From the NCBI RefSeq assembly GCF_900090045.1, contig NC_041788.1, positions 1,860,001-1,924,000 of the forward strand: a stretch of DNA of 64,000 nt, written 5' to 3'. Under the pieces are notes generated by a model, which was not told the origin of the DNA, searched no databases, and saw only the letters and a list, made by a program, of their open reading frames with translations. The translations under genes were made by a program, and so were the position numbers. Below are positions 1-11,170 of the stretch, in pieces. Within the stretch, counting starts at the first letter, position 1; the number at the start of each line of letters is the position of its first letter. The DNA comes from Plasmodium malariae. Its lineage: Eukaryota > Apicomplexa > Aconoidasida > Haemosporida > Plasmodiidae.

Positions 1-1024
1 TTGAAGTAGGAAAAAAAAAAAAAAAAAAGAAACACCAAACAGTTGCACACACTGCAAATGTATAAAAGCAATACGATACCTTTTTTTTTTTTTTTTTTTA
101 TCATAATATATAATATATATTATATATTATATGTTATATATTATATGTTATATATTATATGTTATATATTATATGTTATATATTATATGTTATATATTAT
201 ATGTTATATATTATATGTTATATATTATATGTTATATATTATATGTTACGTGTTATACGTTATATACCACGTGTTGTATATTATGTCTTATGAATTATAT
301 TTTGTGCTACTTAGATTTGTGGAGCCTTAAAAAATATTATAACGTTAGCAGCTGGATTTTGTGATGGTCTAAATGTTTCTCCAAATTCCAAGTCGGCAAT
401 TATACGAATTGGAATTAACGAAACAATGCTTTTTGCAAAAAAATTTTTTAATTACTCGGATGTTAGCATACTTCTTGAAAGTTGTGGAATTGCTGATATT
501 ATTACTTCCTTTTTAGGGGGAAGGAATGCAAAATGTTCTGCTGAGTTTGTAAGGTGCCAGTTGAAAAAGTCATGGGAAGAACTGGAGAATGAAATACTCA
601 AGGGGCAAAAATTACAGGTTAATGATTCTTTCATTATATGGAAATATATAAATTAAAGCGTACACACACAAAGCACTTTGAAAGGAAAAAAAAAAAAAAA
701 TATACATATATACATATATATATAAGCATATAAACATACATACATATAAGGAATAAAAATAATGCTGTAAAAATACATATAGTAAGCACACATAAGGGGG
801 TAACCTGTTAGCTAATATATATTTCGATTTAACAAAAAAAAAAATTTTTCTTTTTACAGGGAACTGTGACTTTAAAATATGTTTACCAAATGATTAAAGA
901 AAGTAATGCAACCCATGAATTTCCCCTTTTTACGATTCTTCATAAAATTTCATTTGAAAATGAAGAGCCCACAAATTTATTAAAAACATTTATGAATTAC
1001 ACAATTTCGACAGTAAACCCTTGA
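1..1024 (+). CDS. G3PDH: Glycerol-3-phosphate dehydrogenase (NAD+), C-terminal part, 5' end outside window
   Basis: Reduces dihydroxyacetone phosphate to glycerol 3-phosphate with NADH, linking glycolysis to lipid synthesis. Three exons are visible: 1-5 (last bases of an upstream exon), 315-617 and 860-1024 (stop TGA). Introns are 6-314 (GTAGGA...CTTAG) and 618-859 (GTTAAT...TTACAG). Joining bases 1-5 to 315 gives V-E-I-C-G-A-L-K-N, the substrate-binding lysine region of the family. It is followed by AAGFCDGL, LLESCGIADIITSFLGGRNAK and GQKLQ-GTVTLKYVYQM, all hallmarks of the GpsA/GPD C-terminal domain. The reading frame is phase-consistent across both junctions. The N-terminal Rossmann domain lies left of the window. 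The first intron contains a 14-bp AT tandem repeat. Identification is confident; only the C-terminal part can be judged. Confidence 0.93.
121..246. repeat. 14-bp AT tandem repeat in G3PDH intron
   Basis: About nine copies of the unit TTATATATTATATG lie inside the first visible intron of the dehydrogenase gene. Open reading frames that cross it (tyrosine/isoleucine strings) are artefacts of the repeat. Confidence 0.85.
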
Positions 1025-1864
1025 TGTAAATGTTAATGTATATACGTATGTATATACACGTGTATGTATTTATTTATATGTGTATATATGTATATACACA
1101 CGTATCATATACGGCTATCACCTTAAATAATATGTGTAAAATAATGTTTTTGTTTAATTTTTACTATAAATCATGATTTTGCTTCCACATTTTATTTCAG
1201 ATAAATTCTTATATTGTACATTATTAACTGTTCATTATTTTTATTCTTTTTAAAAGATAAAAATACAATTAATGTAGTATAAATGTGGCTTAAATCAAAC
1301 AATTGGAATAATTCATCTTCATATATTTTTCTTTGATTTTTTATTAAAAATTAAAAAAAAAAAAGGAGACACGTGAAAAAATATATAATTATCGCTTAAC
1401 AAATATATATATGTATATGCACATATATATATTAAAATATTGTGGTTCGATGTATTTTTTGTTTTGATTAAATAATTAGAAAATGTTGTCAACAAAAAAT
1501 TGAAAAAATATATCACAAAAAATAAGTTAGGTAATGTATCTTGAATATTACATATTATGTAAATAATACACATGTATTTTTATTTCCACCAAATGAACCT
1601 CAAAAAGAAAGGATTAAACTAAAAATCTGAATTGAAGTTAAGGGAATATAATCTTTAAATACAGACATTCATGTATGTTGTAAGTGTGTTTACCAGAATA
1701 AATTAAAATTAAAAATAAAATTTAAATATCAATGTTGGGCAATATCTTGAATTAATTATTATTTCGTAATTTTTACCTTCATTTCTTTGAATATATATAT
1801 GTATATACACACACATATATACTACATATCAGCACTTTTTTAAAAGGGTCTTAATGCGCAAAAA
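1025..1864. other. Intergenic, convergent 3' ends
   Basis: AT-rich spacer between the stop codons of the dehydrogenase (+) and SRP19 (-). It holds short TA-dinucleotide and TATG/CATA runs typical of Plasmodium 3' flanks. I see no supported gene. Confidence 0.6.
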
Positions 1865-2305
1865 TTAGTTAATAGTTTGGCATATCTTTGTCTTCATCCT
1901 TGTTTTTTTTTTTTTTTTTTTTTTTTTGGTTAAGCTGTTAGAATTAACTACAACATTAGCATCTACATTTGCTTTTACAGTTTGTAATTTCAATCCAATT
2001 TCTTTCATTAAAGCAAATTTACTTAAAGTCTTATTTTCTGTATCAGGCATCTTAATTCGTATTCTCCCTTCAACTAGCCAATCTCGTGGATAGTATTTAT
2101 TTTTTTCTACAATGCATGGGATATTTAATTCTTTACAAGCTAGTGCAATATCATCTACTGATGGATCTACTACACAATACTTTAAATTTATTCGTCTTCC
2201 TTCTTTTACCTTTTTTTTTTTATTTAAATAATTGGGATATATTATTTTCCATCGTGAAAAGTCTCTAGCGTCATCATTTACATTTGTTACTTCAGGATTA
2301 ATCAT
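1865..2305 (-). CDS. SRP19: Signal recognition particle subunit SRP19
   Basis: SRP19 binds the tips of SRP RNA helices 6 and 8 and lets SRP54 assemble, so it serves co-translational targeting to the ER. The 146-residue single exon starts at an ATG (2305-2303) and has the family core. W-K-I-I-Y-P-N-Y is at about residues 19-26, followed by the basic GRRI stretch, VVDPSVDDIALACKELNIP and KYYPRDWLVEGRIRIK (about residues 45-86). Length is near that of yeast and human SRP19 core domains. The C-terminal tail has eight consecutive lysines (about residues 126-133), encoded by a run of about 24 A on the coding strand. It converges with the dehydrogenase gene and is divergent from the membrane-protein gene. 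Confidence 0.93.
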   Translation of the reverse strand: MINPEVTNVNDDARDFSRWKIIYPNYLNKKKKVKEGRRINLKYCVVDPSVDDIALACKELNIPCIVEKNKYYPRDWLVEGRIRIKMPDTENKTLSKFALMKEIGLKLQTVKANVDANVVVNSNSLTKKKKKKKKTRMKTKICQTIN

Positions 2306-3349
2306 TCTTCCTTTATAGGCATATATATATAAATATGTACATACAGAAACGCGGTTACTTTTTTTACTTTTCTAATTAAGCATTAAATATAAATATTGTA
2401 AAACCATGTATTCGTTATAGTGCCTAAAATCTATATATAAACGAAACATAATGAAAAAAGAGTTTGTATTATATTAACCATCAATAATAGGGAATGTAGT
2501 AATCCATATACAACAAAAAATATATTTGACAAAAATTAAAACATCTTAATTTTTTTGAAAATATACAAATCTGCCACCATCAGGGGTAACAAATATAAAA
2601 CGCAAAAAAATAAGTCAACATATAAATGTAAATTGCCCATTAAATTTCAAAAAAAAAGAAATAAATTATATCCTTATTATCTTTTATTTTTCTTCATTAT
2701 TTGCAACACAAGTCATGCTATGTAAAAGACTATTTTAAGCAAATTTTTATTGCTTTGCAGTGCGATTTTCATTCCTTATATTTCTATTTGTGAAAAGATG
2801 CTTAACAATAACTTTTCTTCCTTTCCTTTAATTTTTATTTCTTAAATTTTTGAATTACTTGAATGAAAAGAATGAGGAAAGAAAAAAATATTTAAATATA
2901 TACATACTTGTCACCGTTATATTTTACATTTTAACATATTTGATAATATGAAAAAAAGCATATGGAGGAACTTTAAAAAAAAAAAAAGTTGAAATGTTTA
3001 TATTACAATTTTACTTGTAAGAGTTCAAACCCTTTAACAGAAAATTTGTGACAATTTATATATGGAGAACAGTTAAAAAAAAAAAAAAAAGAAAAGCAGT
3101 TACTAATGAACACTTTTAAAAAATATATGGATTAACATATATTCGAAAAATAAAATTTTTTTAAGTGTAAGCAAATATTGCCCTTGAGCATAAATTTTCA
3201 TTCCTATTAAAAAAATTTGAGCGCGTTTAATTTTGCTAATTTTCTATGTTTTGTTTTTTTTTATCGTTTACCAGTCATTCATGGTCTTATTTTACATAAG
3301 ATATAAATTTAATAATGCTTAAAAAAAAAGGGGGGGAAAAATATAATTC

Positions 3350-3383
<34 letters not shown>

Positions 3384-4221
3384 TTTTATATTAAGATTTA
3401 CTTAAAATTTAAAAGGGAAGTTTTAATTTTAAAAGAGAGCACATTTGTATTAAAAATTCCTTTAAGTCCTATATTTTTTATTTTTTTTTAAATTATATCA
3501 TTAATACCTTATATAGAATTATACTGAATTTAAAAACAGGGGACAACATATATGTATATATTTATTTATACGAACATATATATGCATATATGTATATATA
3601 TATATATATATATATACATGTGCATTTATTATTTATATATAAAAGTCGTGTGAGGCTATAAACAAAATTATAAGGGATTTAATGCTGCCATATAGAATAG
3701 TTTTGCTCAAATATTCAATACATGAATGTGTACATGTATATATATATACGAACTCCTAAATTCGTAGCTCTGCAAATTAATGTGTTTGAGGCATGTGAAT
3801 CTTGAGAAGGGAAGATTATGTTTTGGAAAAGTCAATAATTAAAAAAAAAGTTATATAAAAATATTTAATATAAGCTTTTTATTTTAAGTGTTTCATTTAT
3901 TTTTTTCATTTTGCGCATTCTAAGGGATAAAAGGAAGAAAAATCTTGTATTGCATATTTCGTGTGTCAGATATTTGTGCAAATATAAGACATGATCATGA
4001 TGTGTATATATAATAACCAGTAAGATAAATTGTAATCTAATAAGAAAAATGAAGATAATTTCATTAAAAATAAACAAAATTTATAAGACATTGAGATTCA
4101 GAAGTCTGTCATGAGCATTTTTATATAATAAAATTTGACCATCATAAAAATGAAATAATAGAAGTCATATAAATCAGCATATATAGCAATAGTAGTAATA
4201 GTAAAAGAAGTGAATTTTAAA
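2306..4221. other. Divergent intergenic region (putative bidirectional promoter)
   Basis: About 1.9 kb separates the SRP19 start (-) from the membrane-protein start (+). It contains several poly-A tracts, (TA)n runs near 3350-3380 and 3590-3620, and no convincing coding exon. A 70-codon minus-strand frame at 3865-4077 looks like chance. Confidence 0.5.
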
Positions 4222-6705
4222 ATGTTTAAGAAGTGTTTCTTTTTTTTAATAATCTCTATATTTAGTATAATTTTAGCGCTATATAATAAAGTAAAGTACG
4301 AAAATGTTGGTGTAAATTATTATAGTAGTGAAAATAACAATGGAGGGAGTAGTAGCGAACGTAGCCGAAGGCATGGTAGTGATAGCAGCAAGGGTAGTTA
4401 TAATGGCTGTGAATTATCAGATGATTATTGTTCTGTTGATTATATTGGAGATATTAAGGAAACCCAAGGAAGTAAGATTGTAAGTTATAAGGACACACGT
4501 ATTAATAAAGTTAAGAAAACATTTAGTCAGATGTTTCATCCCATTTTTTCAGAAATGAATTATGAAAGTACAGGTAAAAATGTTATCTCTTTATTTTTAG
4601 AATTTTTTGATAATGCAAAAATGTTCACAGTTGTTTCGATGAGATCAAGTTATCATATGCTACATGCATATGGAATAGTATTAATATCACTACTAAAGAT
4701 TCTCTTTTTGTGGTTTATTATTATTGAACCATATATGCAATGGTTGTTTTTTGAATTAAAAAAATTTTATATAGATTTAGATTACAAAACGAAGAAATAT
4801 ATATTTAGTACGATATGTTTTTTTATAGCATTTCTTTACTTTGTTTACACTGGTATTATAAATTATATTTTAAATAAAATTACCAAGTTTTATAAATACT
4901 TGTTAAAAAAAGTATTTGGAATAAATAATTTCTTATTTAATGTATTTCCATATATTATCAGCTGTCTGCTATATGCTACATTGGTAAAAACGGTACCTAT
5001 ATATTTCATTTCCTTTTTTATTTATTCTTGCTTTTTTCCATTACCGTCCATATATTCAGTTGTTATAATTATAAAATACATATATTTACCAACCATAAAC
5101 GATTGTGTTATTAACGCCTTAACACAAACATTAAAATGCAAAAATGACGAGACAAATGAGCAATATAGCATTTTAAATGATAACGAATTTGTTGAGTTGA
5201 TTCATTCCGATGACGATTCTTATAATAGGCATTCAGAAAAAAAGAAGAAAAATTTGGAAGCAACACGTAAGGAGAAAGAGGATAAGCAAGAAACAGTATG
5301 TAAGAGCGACAAAAGGGAAAAAATAGCAGGAAGGGTTGCATTAGAGGAGGAGGTTAAAGACGAGGGAAAGAACAAAGTAAAGGATGAAGTAAAGCACGAA
5401 GTAAAGAACGAAGTAAAGCACGAAGTAAAGAACGAAGTAAAGCACGAAGTAAAGAACGAAGTAAAGCACGAAGTAAAGAACGAAACAGGGGGTGAAGTTA
5501 TGGACGAAGTAGTGGACAAAGTAAAAGAAAAAGTAATGGACAAAGTAGAGGACAAAATAGAGGACGCATTATATGACGAAAAAACAGATGACGTGCAGGA
5601 AGCGGAGGAGATAAAAGAAACAAAGTACACAAATGATGAGCACGAAACAAGCGAAGTAACAGGAAAAAAAGTGAGTAATATGGACAAAAGGAAAAATAAT
5701 AAAAATGACGAAGATGAAATAAGCTCGAGAGTAAAAAGTTCCAAGAAAAAGAAATTATTTTCTTTTAAGTTAGATAATTTAAAGTTTATTCCAAAAAAGA
5801 AGAAAAAAGAAAAAATGAAAATTGAAAGATCTATGGAGATAGAATGTATAGACAACAAAGAAAATAATTATGAATCTTTAGATTTATCAAAAACAGATAA
5901 TGAAAATAATGTTATTTGTTATGATGTGTCAATTTTATTAGAATATTGGTTATTTATTAACATTCTGAAGTTCTTAAATTTATTTTTTTTTTTCCGCAAA
6001 TATAACAAAGGATCCTTTATGTTTGAGTATTTTACATTATTTGTTATATGTATTAATATTAGCGAAAAATTACACGAATTTATGTTTTTAAAAAATTACA
6101 AATCGTCCATTTTAGTTCGTTTTTTAAAAAAATTTTTAGTAAGTACTGTAGATTTTCTTTTATATTCTTTATTTAATATAAGATTAGAAAGTGAAGACAA
6201 AAAAGGAAAAAATGGTACGGATCCAAATTTGAAGTATGCTGAAAGAAGTAATATATTAATCAAGTTATCAAAAATAGTAAAAGAAAAGCTAAAATTGAAT
6301 GAAACAGTAAAATTCAGCCTTACATGTTTAAAATCGGTTATTACAGAAAATGTAGTGGAAAGTGTTAAATTACCAATTTATATAAAGATTTTTATTAATA
6401 TACTAATTTATATGCCTCAGCTAATATTGTTAATTTTTCCTTCTTTCATTCTTAAAATATATTTTGCTTATTTCTTTTTTATTTTTCCAATATTTGGATC
6501 ACTCAAAAGTTTAGAAGAAAAAAATTCAGCACATAATAAAATTTATTACATTTGTTATTTCTTTTTTTACAATATTGCCTCGGTAACCGTAAATCATGCT
6601 TTTTTCAAGTGTTTGCCTTTTTATAATTTATACAAAATTTTAATTACCATTCTAGTTCAAACCATTCTTAAATATATTTTTAATGCTCTTAAGGGAAGGA
6701 AATAA
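4222..6705 (+). CDS. Conserved Plasmodium multi-pass membrane protein, unknown function
   Basis: I do not recognise a family. The first ATG of the frame is at 4222; the open frame extends 12 bases upstream only through a GTG, so I start at the ATG, giving 827 residues. A hydrophobic signal-anchor follows the start (about residues 5-20). A cluster of hydrophobic segments lies at about residues 146-290. A long charged, presumably cytosolic, region at about 310-560 is rich in K, E, V and D. More hydrophobic segments follow at about 569-596, 719-756 and 772-823. The charged region holds a 12-bp tandem repeat (positions 5377-5484) that alternates K-H-E-V and K-N-E-V and would form a charged helix or coiled coil. 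It lies tail-to-tail with MDV1. The membrane topology is inference from hydrophobicity. Confidence 0.85.
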   Translation: MFKKCFFFLIISIFSIILALYNKVKYENVGVNYYSSENNNGGSSSERSRRHGSDSSKGSYNGCELSDDYCSVDYIGDIKETQGSKIVSYKDTRINKVKKTFSQMFHPIFSEMNYESTGKNVISLFLEFFDNAKMFTVVSMRSSYHMLHAYGIVLISLLKILFLWFIIIEPYMQWLFFELKKFYIDLDYKTKKYIFSTICFFIAFLYFVYTGIINYILNKITKFYKYLLKKVFGINNFLFNVFPYIISCLLYATLVKTVPIYFISFFIYSCFFPLPSIYSVVIIIKYIYLPTINDCVINALTQTLKCKNDETNEQYSILNDNEFVELIHSDDDSYNRHSEKKKKNLEATRKEKEDKQETVCKSDKREKIAGRVALEEEVKDEGKNKVKDEVKHEVKNEVKHEVKNEVKHEVKNEVKHEVKNETGGEVMDEVVDKVKEKVMDKVEDKIEDALYDEKTDDVQEAEEIKETKYTNDEHETSEVTGKKVSNMDKRKNNKNDEDEISSRVKSSKKKKLFSFKLDNLKFIPKKKKKEKMKIERSMEIECIDNKENNYESLDLSKTDNENNVICYDVSILLEYWLFINILKFLNLFFFFRKYNKGSFMFEYFTLFVICINISEKLHEFMFLKNYKSSILVRFLKKFLVSTVDFLLYSLFNIRLESEDKKGKNGTDPNLKYAERSNILIKLSKIVKEKLKLNETVKFSLTCLKSVITENVVESVKLPIYIKIFINILIYMPQLILLIFPSFILKIYFAYFFFIFPIFGSLKSLEEKNSAHNKIYYICYFFFYNIASVTVNHAFFKCLPFYNLYKILITILVQTILKYIFNALKGRK
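5377..5484 (+). repeat. 12-bp in-frame tandem repeat (K-x-E-V)
   Basis: Nine units of GTAAAG(C/A)ACGAA or close variants encode alternating VKHE and VKNE blocks inside the membrane protein. The repeat is read in the coding frame and then decays into related VMDE/VKEK blocks. Confidence 0.9.
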
Positions 6706-8155
6706 TCACCCATTCTTATTTATGTAACTCTACTTACTGCTTTGTTTTTTCATCATTTTGCTTTTTGATTACTTTGATTTTTCGTTTTTCTGATTTTTTT
6801 AATTCATTCAACACATTTCACTACTTTTATTTTGTTGTATTTTTTTTTTTTGGTATTATACAAAATTTTCTTATGATTGTTTACATCATATGGAAAAGAG
6901 AAATATTTTATTTTGTTAATTCCATAAACTATTATAAATTAATTAAAATATTTAAGTTGGCAATTTTTAATTACCTCCGGCTTTGTTTCTTTTTATAAAA
7001 ACAATTCATTCAAGTGCTCAAAAAGGAGATAAATGTATTACCTGTGCACTCATAAATAAATGTGCGCGCAAATGCATTTCCACGTAATATTCTTTTTTTT
7101 TTGAACATACTAATCAATTTTAACAAAAATTATGATAAAAAATTTTAAAATTTTAAAATTTTAAAATTTTTTAGGACTTTCATATAACATCTACTAATTA
7201 ACATAATTTTAACACGTGTCCATATTGTTGTATGAAAAAGGAATTCTCTCTTATTGTAAAAAAAAGTTTTACATATACACTTTTTTTTTTTTTTTTTTTT
7301 TTTTTTCACAACTGTCTATTTCGCTAAAGAAGAAACATTTAACACAATGACATTAAAAAAAAAGTTCATTTATTAAACTTTTAATCAATTTTTACAAATT
7401 TTCTTTTTATAATAAAGCATATATACATAAAACTAGAACGGAAATTCTTTTTATCATAAAATGTATCACTTCTGTTGCTTTTCAAAAATTATAGTACTTT
7501 ATTAAATGCAAAATGTATAGACGTGTGTGTTTAATTTTTTTAAATTTCTTATAAAAAAAGAAAAAAGTGAAATAAACCACACAAGCATATGTATGTATTG
7601 ATGAAATTAAACTTTTAAACATATTCTTAAAATAGCTCACTCATAATTTATAGTCCTCCTATACATACTTATATATAAGCATATACATGTATGTTTTGTG
7701 GATAAAAATAAATATACAAAGATAATATAGCGCTGGCAGAATAACTACATAAATATTATAGATATAAAAAGATAATAGAAAATCAAAAGAACTTAAAGAT
7801 TATATATAAAAAATTATTTATAAAATTGAATTTTGTTACTGACATAAAACATTAACACGCAAATTAAACTTAAAAAAAAAATGAATTTTGTATTCCCATT
7901 ATATTTTGCAGCTAAAACGTAGCTTATTATTCAAGTATAAATTAAAGTCATAAAAAAAAAAAAAAAAAAAACAGAGAAATAAAAAAAGAAAACAACTTAT
8001 ATTTTTATAATGTATGTGAATTAACTTCTTTATACACATTTTAAGGAAGCACTACATTTTTGCTTTGTATCGTTGGAGTAATTGGGATATACTTAACAAA
8101 AAGGTATATATTATTTTCCTTTTCTTTTTTTTATTTTATTTCTTCCTTGTATGTT
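6706..8155. other. Intergenic, convergent 3' ends
   Basis: About 1.45 kb between the stops of the membrane protein (+) and MDV1 (-). It holds poly-T and poly-A tracts and an AAAATTTT-type palindromic run near 7140-7170. A 77-codon frame at 6765-6998 is hydrophobic, AT-driven and not convincing. Confidence 0.5.
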
Positions 8156-9145
8156 TTAGTCTAAAATGTTATGTTTCTTTATTTCTTTTTTGTGTTGTTT
8201 TAATTCCTCCTGCAGTTTATTTTCGTATTCTTCAATTAATTCGTTTACAAAATTGTCAGTTTCTTCAATAATATCATCATGGCTTGTGTCATTTTCATTA
8301 TTTGTTTCATTTTCGTTAGTTGTTTCATTTTCATTATTTGTTTCATTTTCATTATTTGTTTCATTTTCATTATTTGTTTCATTTTCATTATTTGTTTCAT
8401 TTTCGTTACTTGTTTCATTTTCGTTACTTGTTTCATTTTCGTTACTTGTTTCATTTTCGTTCCTTGTTTCATTTTCATTATTTGTTTCATTTTCATTATT
8501 TGTTTCATTTTCGTTATTTGTTTCATTTTCGTTATTTGTTTCATTTTCATTATTTGTTTCATTTTCGTTATTTGTTTCATTTTCGTTATTTGTTTCATTT
8601 TCGGTGTTTGTGTCACCTTCATCGATTTTAAGTTTACTTGAATTTTGGCTATGCAAAGCTTTTTCAAATTTTTCATATGATTTTTTTGATAAAATAGGTT
8701 TAAGCGCTTCTTCTAAATGTCTATCCAATAAATCAGCTGCTCTCAGACCTATGTATTGAGATATATCCTTGGCATAATTTTTTAAATCATTTAAAACTTG
8801 ATCACTTATATTCTCATTATCACTTATATTTTTGTCTTCTTTTAAATAACCCCCTAATTTATTCTTTATCTTATTAGCTAACTCATCAGCTAAATCATCT
8901 TTCAGCTCATCTAAATCTTGGGTATTTTTTAAATATCCATTTTTCATTAGATCCGCATAATTATATCCCTTATTACTCCATACCGTAGATAATCCATTAT
9001 CCTTTGAATTAAATTTTAAATTATTTTGATTCCCATTATTTTGCGAAGTTCCTGTATTAATACACTCATAGTACACATTTTGAAGAGTTAAATAAAAGTG
9101 AAATAGACACAAGATATTTAATATTGAAAAATTTAAAAACTTCAT
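8156..9145 (-). CDS. MDV1: Male development gene 1 (MDV1/PEG3) with expanded Asn/Glu/Thr repeat
   Basis: MDV1 is a gametocyte protein of osmiophilic bodies and the parasitophorous vacuole membrane. It is needed for male gametocyte function and emergence from the red cell. The 329-residue frame has an N-terminal signal peptide (about residues 1-28, hydrophobic FLNFSILNILCLFHFYLTL). A helical acidic/basic domain spans about 60-175 (DELKDDLADELANKI; LKNYAKDISQYIGLRAADLL). An 18-unit hexapeptide repeat, mostly NNENET, spans about 180-287. The tail is a charged helix that would form a coiled coil. The assignment rests on the leader, the helical core, and position next to CelTOS and PLP2 as in other Plasmodium genomes. 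The repeat makes it longer than the P. falciparum protein (about 220 residues). Identity is likely but not proven by reading alone. Confidence 0.75.
   Translation of the reverse strand: MKFLNFSILNILCLFHFYLTLQNVYYECINTGTSQNNGNQNNLKFNSKDNGLSTVWSNKGYNYADLMKNGYLKNTQDLDELKDDLADELANKIKNKLGGYLKEDKNISDNENISDQVLNDLKNYAKDISQYIGLRAADLLDRHLEEALKPILSKKSYEKFEKALHSQNSSKLKIDEGDTNTENETNNENETNNENETNNENETNNENETNNENETNNENETNNENETRNENETSNENETSNENETSNENETNNENETNNENETNNENETNNENETTNENETNNENDTSHDDIIEETDNFVNELIEEYENKLQEELKQHKKEIKKHNILD
8285..8608 (-). repeat. 18-bp tandem repeat, 18 units, in MDV1
   Basis: On the + strand the unit is TGTTTCATTTTC(A/G)TTATT, exactly 18 bp, repeated 18 times without an indel. Variant units encode S (three adjacent), R (one) and T (one) at the first hexapeptide position, so the array has a block structure. 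Because 18 is divisible by 3, several other frames on both strands are also open across it. Those frames are shadows. Confidence 0.95.
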
Positions 9146-9776
9146 TATTCTGTGAAGTAATGAGCTACTTTTATTAAAACGTAAAAATAATAAGTACTTA
9201 TTGTACGTTTATATATATGAATGTATGTGTTTATATATATGTTTATGTAAACTTATACATTCATATATCCCCTTTTCCGTATTTTCTTTAAAAAATGATA
9301 GATTTTATATATTAATAAAATGGCTAATTAAAATATAAGATTTCGAAACATATACACGTAAACCATTAATTTTAATTATCAAATATTATACCGTAAAAGG
9401 TAATTTTAGATACTAAAAATAACTTAGAAAGTTTCAACGTAAAATAGTCTATGTGTTTTAAAGCAATGTGTCAATTATAAATATTGATTTTTCCTTTTTT
9501 TTTTTTTTTAATTTAATTTTAGTTATTTATGCTTACATGTTTTTTAATCAAATTCTACAATTTTAATGTATTAGTGTTATTGATATTTTTTGTTATAAAA
9601 TAATAGCTATTATATATATATATATATATATTCTGTAGCATTTCTCGTGGATAATAACATTCAAAAAAAGGTCAGGAATATTTTGAGTAATTACACATGT
9701 TTTAAAAAAAAAAAGCATAAGAAAAGAAAATTATATAAATCTTTATTTATTTTTTTTCTTTTATTTTTATGCACAA

Positions 9777-9809
<33 letters not shown>

Positions 9810-10612
9810 TTTAAATACAATAGCTAGAAGAGTAATTGTGCTCTGTTTATGTCTATATGTATGTTTTACACAAGTAAAAATAAAACTTACAAGGATATTT
9901 TTCTAACATTATAATTTTCATTTATTATTGTACATTTATTGTGTACTATAAAACTATTTAGGAACCATTAAAGTATATATGTATATATACATATATATAT
10001 ATGTACTTATATATTCAAGCGCATGCTGTTTATATATTTCTTTTTTTTGGCTAATAAGTAGAAAAGATACATATACAAACAGTTGCACAATATATTTTGG
10101 TAATGCAATAGTTATTCTTAATGAATAATATAGCATTTTATTAAATCATTAATTTCATTTTATTAGATATTAGTTGTTTCACAATTATTTTGATGTATTT
10201 TAAAATGTTACCACATTTTCTTAATACTTGTCTTTTTATGAAAAAAAAAAAAAGATATTGACAAAAAAATAAAACATAGAGAAATATAATATGATAATAT
10301 AAAAAGATACTGAAAAATATACACTATCAAATTTTTATTATCAATATAAAAATACGTTAACCAAAGGGAAATCAATTTACAGAAAAAAAAAAAAAAAAAG
10401 ATGAATAATGAATAATGAAAGATTAAAACATATAGCTTACAAAGGAAAAAACAAAAAATTAAAAATCAGTGTGTTAAGTGGCATATAACTGCGCTTATCT
10501 CTTTATATGTATATATATAATACAGTTATAATATAAGCCCTTTAAAGCATCATTGTAATTCAAATGAATGATTTATTTTTTGTTTCATGTTAAAAATGCG
10601 TATAAATTTATC
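9146..10612. other. Intergenic upstream of MDV1 and downstream of CelTOS
   Basis: About 1.47 kb containing the MDV1 5' flank (minus strand, reading leftwards) and the CelTOS 3' flank. It has TA runs (9615-9635), poly-T at 9777-9803 and poly-A at 10384-10399. No supported gene. Confidence 0.5.
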
Positions 10613-11170
10613 TTAATTAAAAAAATCATCTGAATATTGACCTTCAACTTCTTCCCCTTCGTATGGTTCCTCTGTTTCATAATCCCATATCGCATCAGGC
10701 ACGTTTACGTGCACTGCTTGTTCCATTCTATTAAAGAGAGTTTTCAATACTGGAGATAATAAATGATATACTTGCGGGTTAGTGTGTGGTGGCTTAACAG
10801 CATCAGCTACTATATTTTCTATTGGTTCCAATCCTTGTTTTAATACTTCCTTTAACACCACTTTAGCATTTTCTTTTAATTGACGTTTAATGTCAAATCC
10901 ACTTTGTAAAAATGATACTGAATCCTTTTGCAATGCACTAATTATTTCATTGGCAATGTTATCGGCTATTTCATTTCCTATTTCTTCAACTGATGCAGAT
11001 TCAGAAATGAATGAGGAAAAACTTTTATTTAAACGTTCAGAAAATTCACTTCCATTTTCAAGAGATGATGAAGCACTCGTTCCATTTTTATTCCTTAAGC
11101 AAAGAACATTTACAAAACACAGAAATACTAGGAGGGAAGAAATAATGGACAATCTTTGTACTTTATTCAT
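10613..11170 (-). CDS. CELTOS: Cell traversal protein for ookinetes and sporozoites (CelTOS)
   Basis: CelTOS is a secreted micronemal protein that lets ookinetes and sporozoites pass through host cells; the family binds phosphatidic acid on inner-leaflet membranes. The 185-residue single exon matches the family length. It has a signal peptide (about residues 1-24, ending near VLCLR), the NGTSASSSLENGSEFSERL segment, alpha-helical blocks (EEIGNEIADNIANEII, DSVSFLQSGFDIKRQLKENA), and the conserved LEPIENIVADAVKPP stretch. The C-terminus is acidic (EEVEGQYSDDFFN). The start ATG is at 11170. It is divergent from PLP2, and the shared upstream region carries TGCATGCA and TAGCTA sequences resembling AP2-Sp and AP2-O sites. 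Confidence 0.97.
   Translation of the reverse strand: MNKVQRLSIISSLLVFLCFVNVLCLRNKNGTSASSSLENGSEFSERLNKSFSSFISESASVEEIGNEIADNIANEIISALQKDSVSFLQSGFDIKRQLKENAKVVLKEVLKQGLEPIENIVADAVKPPHTNPQVYHLLSPVLKTLFNRMEQAVHVNVPDAIWDYETEEPYEGEEVEGQYSDDFFN

Noticed and set aside
43..364. Two overlapping 77-95 codon tyrosine/isoleucine frames
   Set aside because: They run through the 14-bp AT repeat inside the G3PDH intron and are produced by the repeat.
5220..5858. 212-codon minus-strand frame opposite the membrane protein
   Set aside because: Serine/phenylalanine-rich shadow of the lysine/glutamate-rich coding strand.
8166..8759. Long plus-strand frames across MDV1 (S-F-S-L-F-V type and F-H-Y-L type)
   Set aside because: An 18-bp repeat leaves all frames open; only the minus frame has a signal peptide, unique flanking domains and family resemblance.
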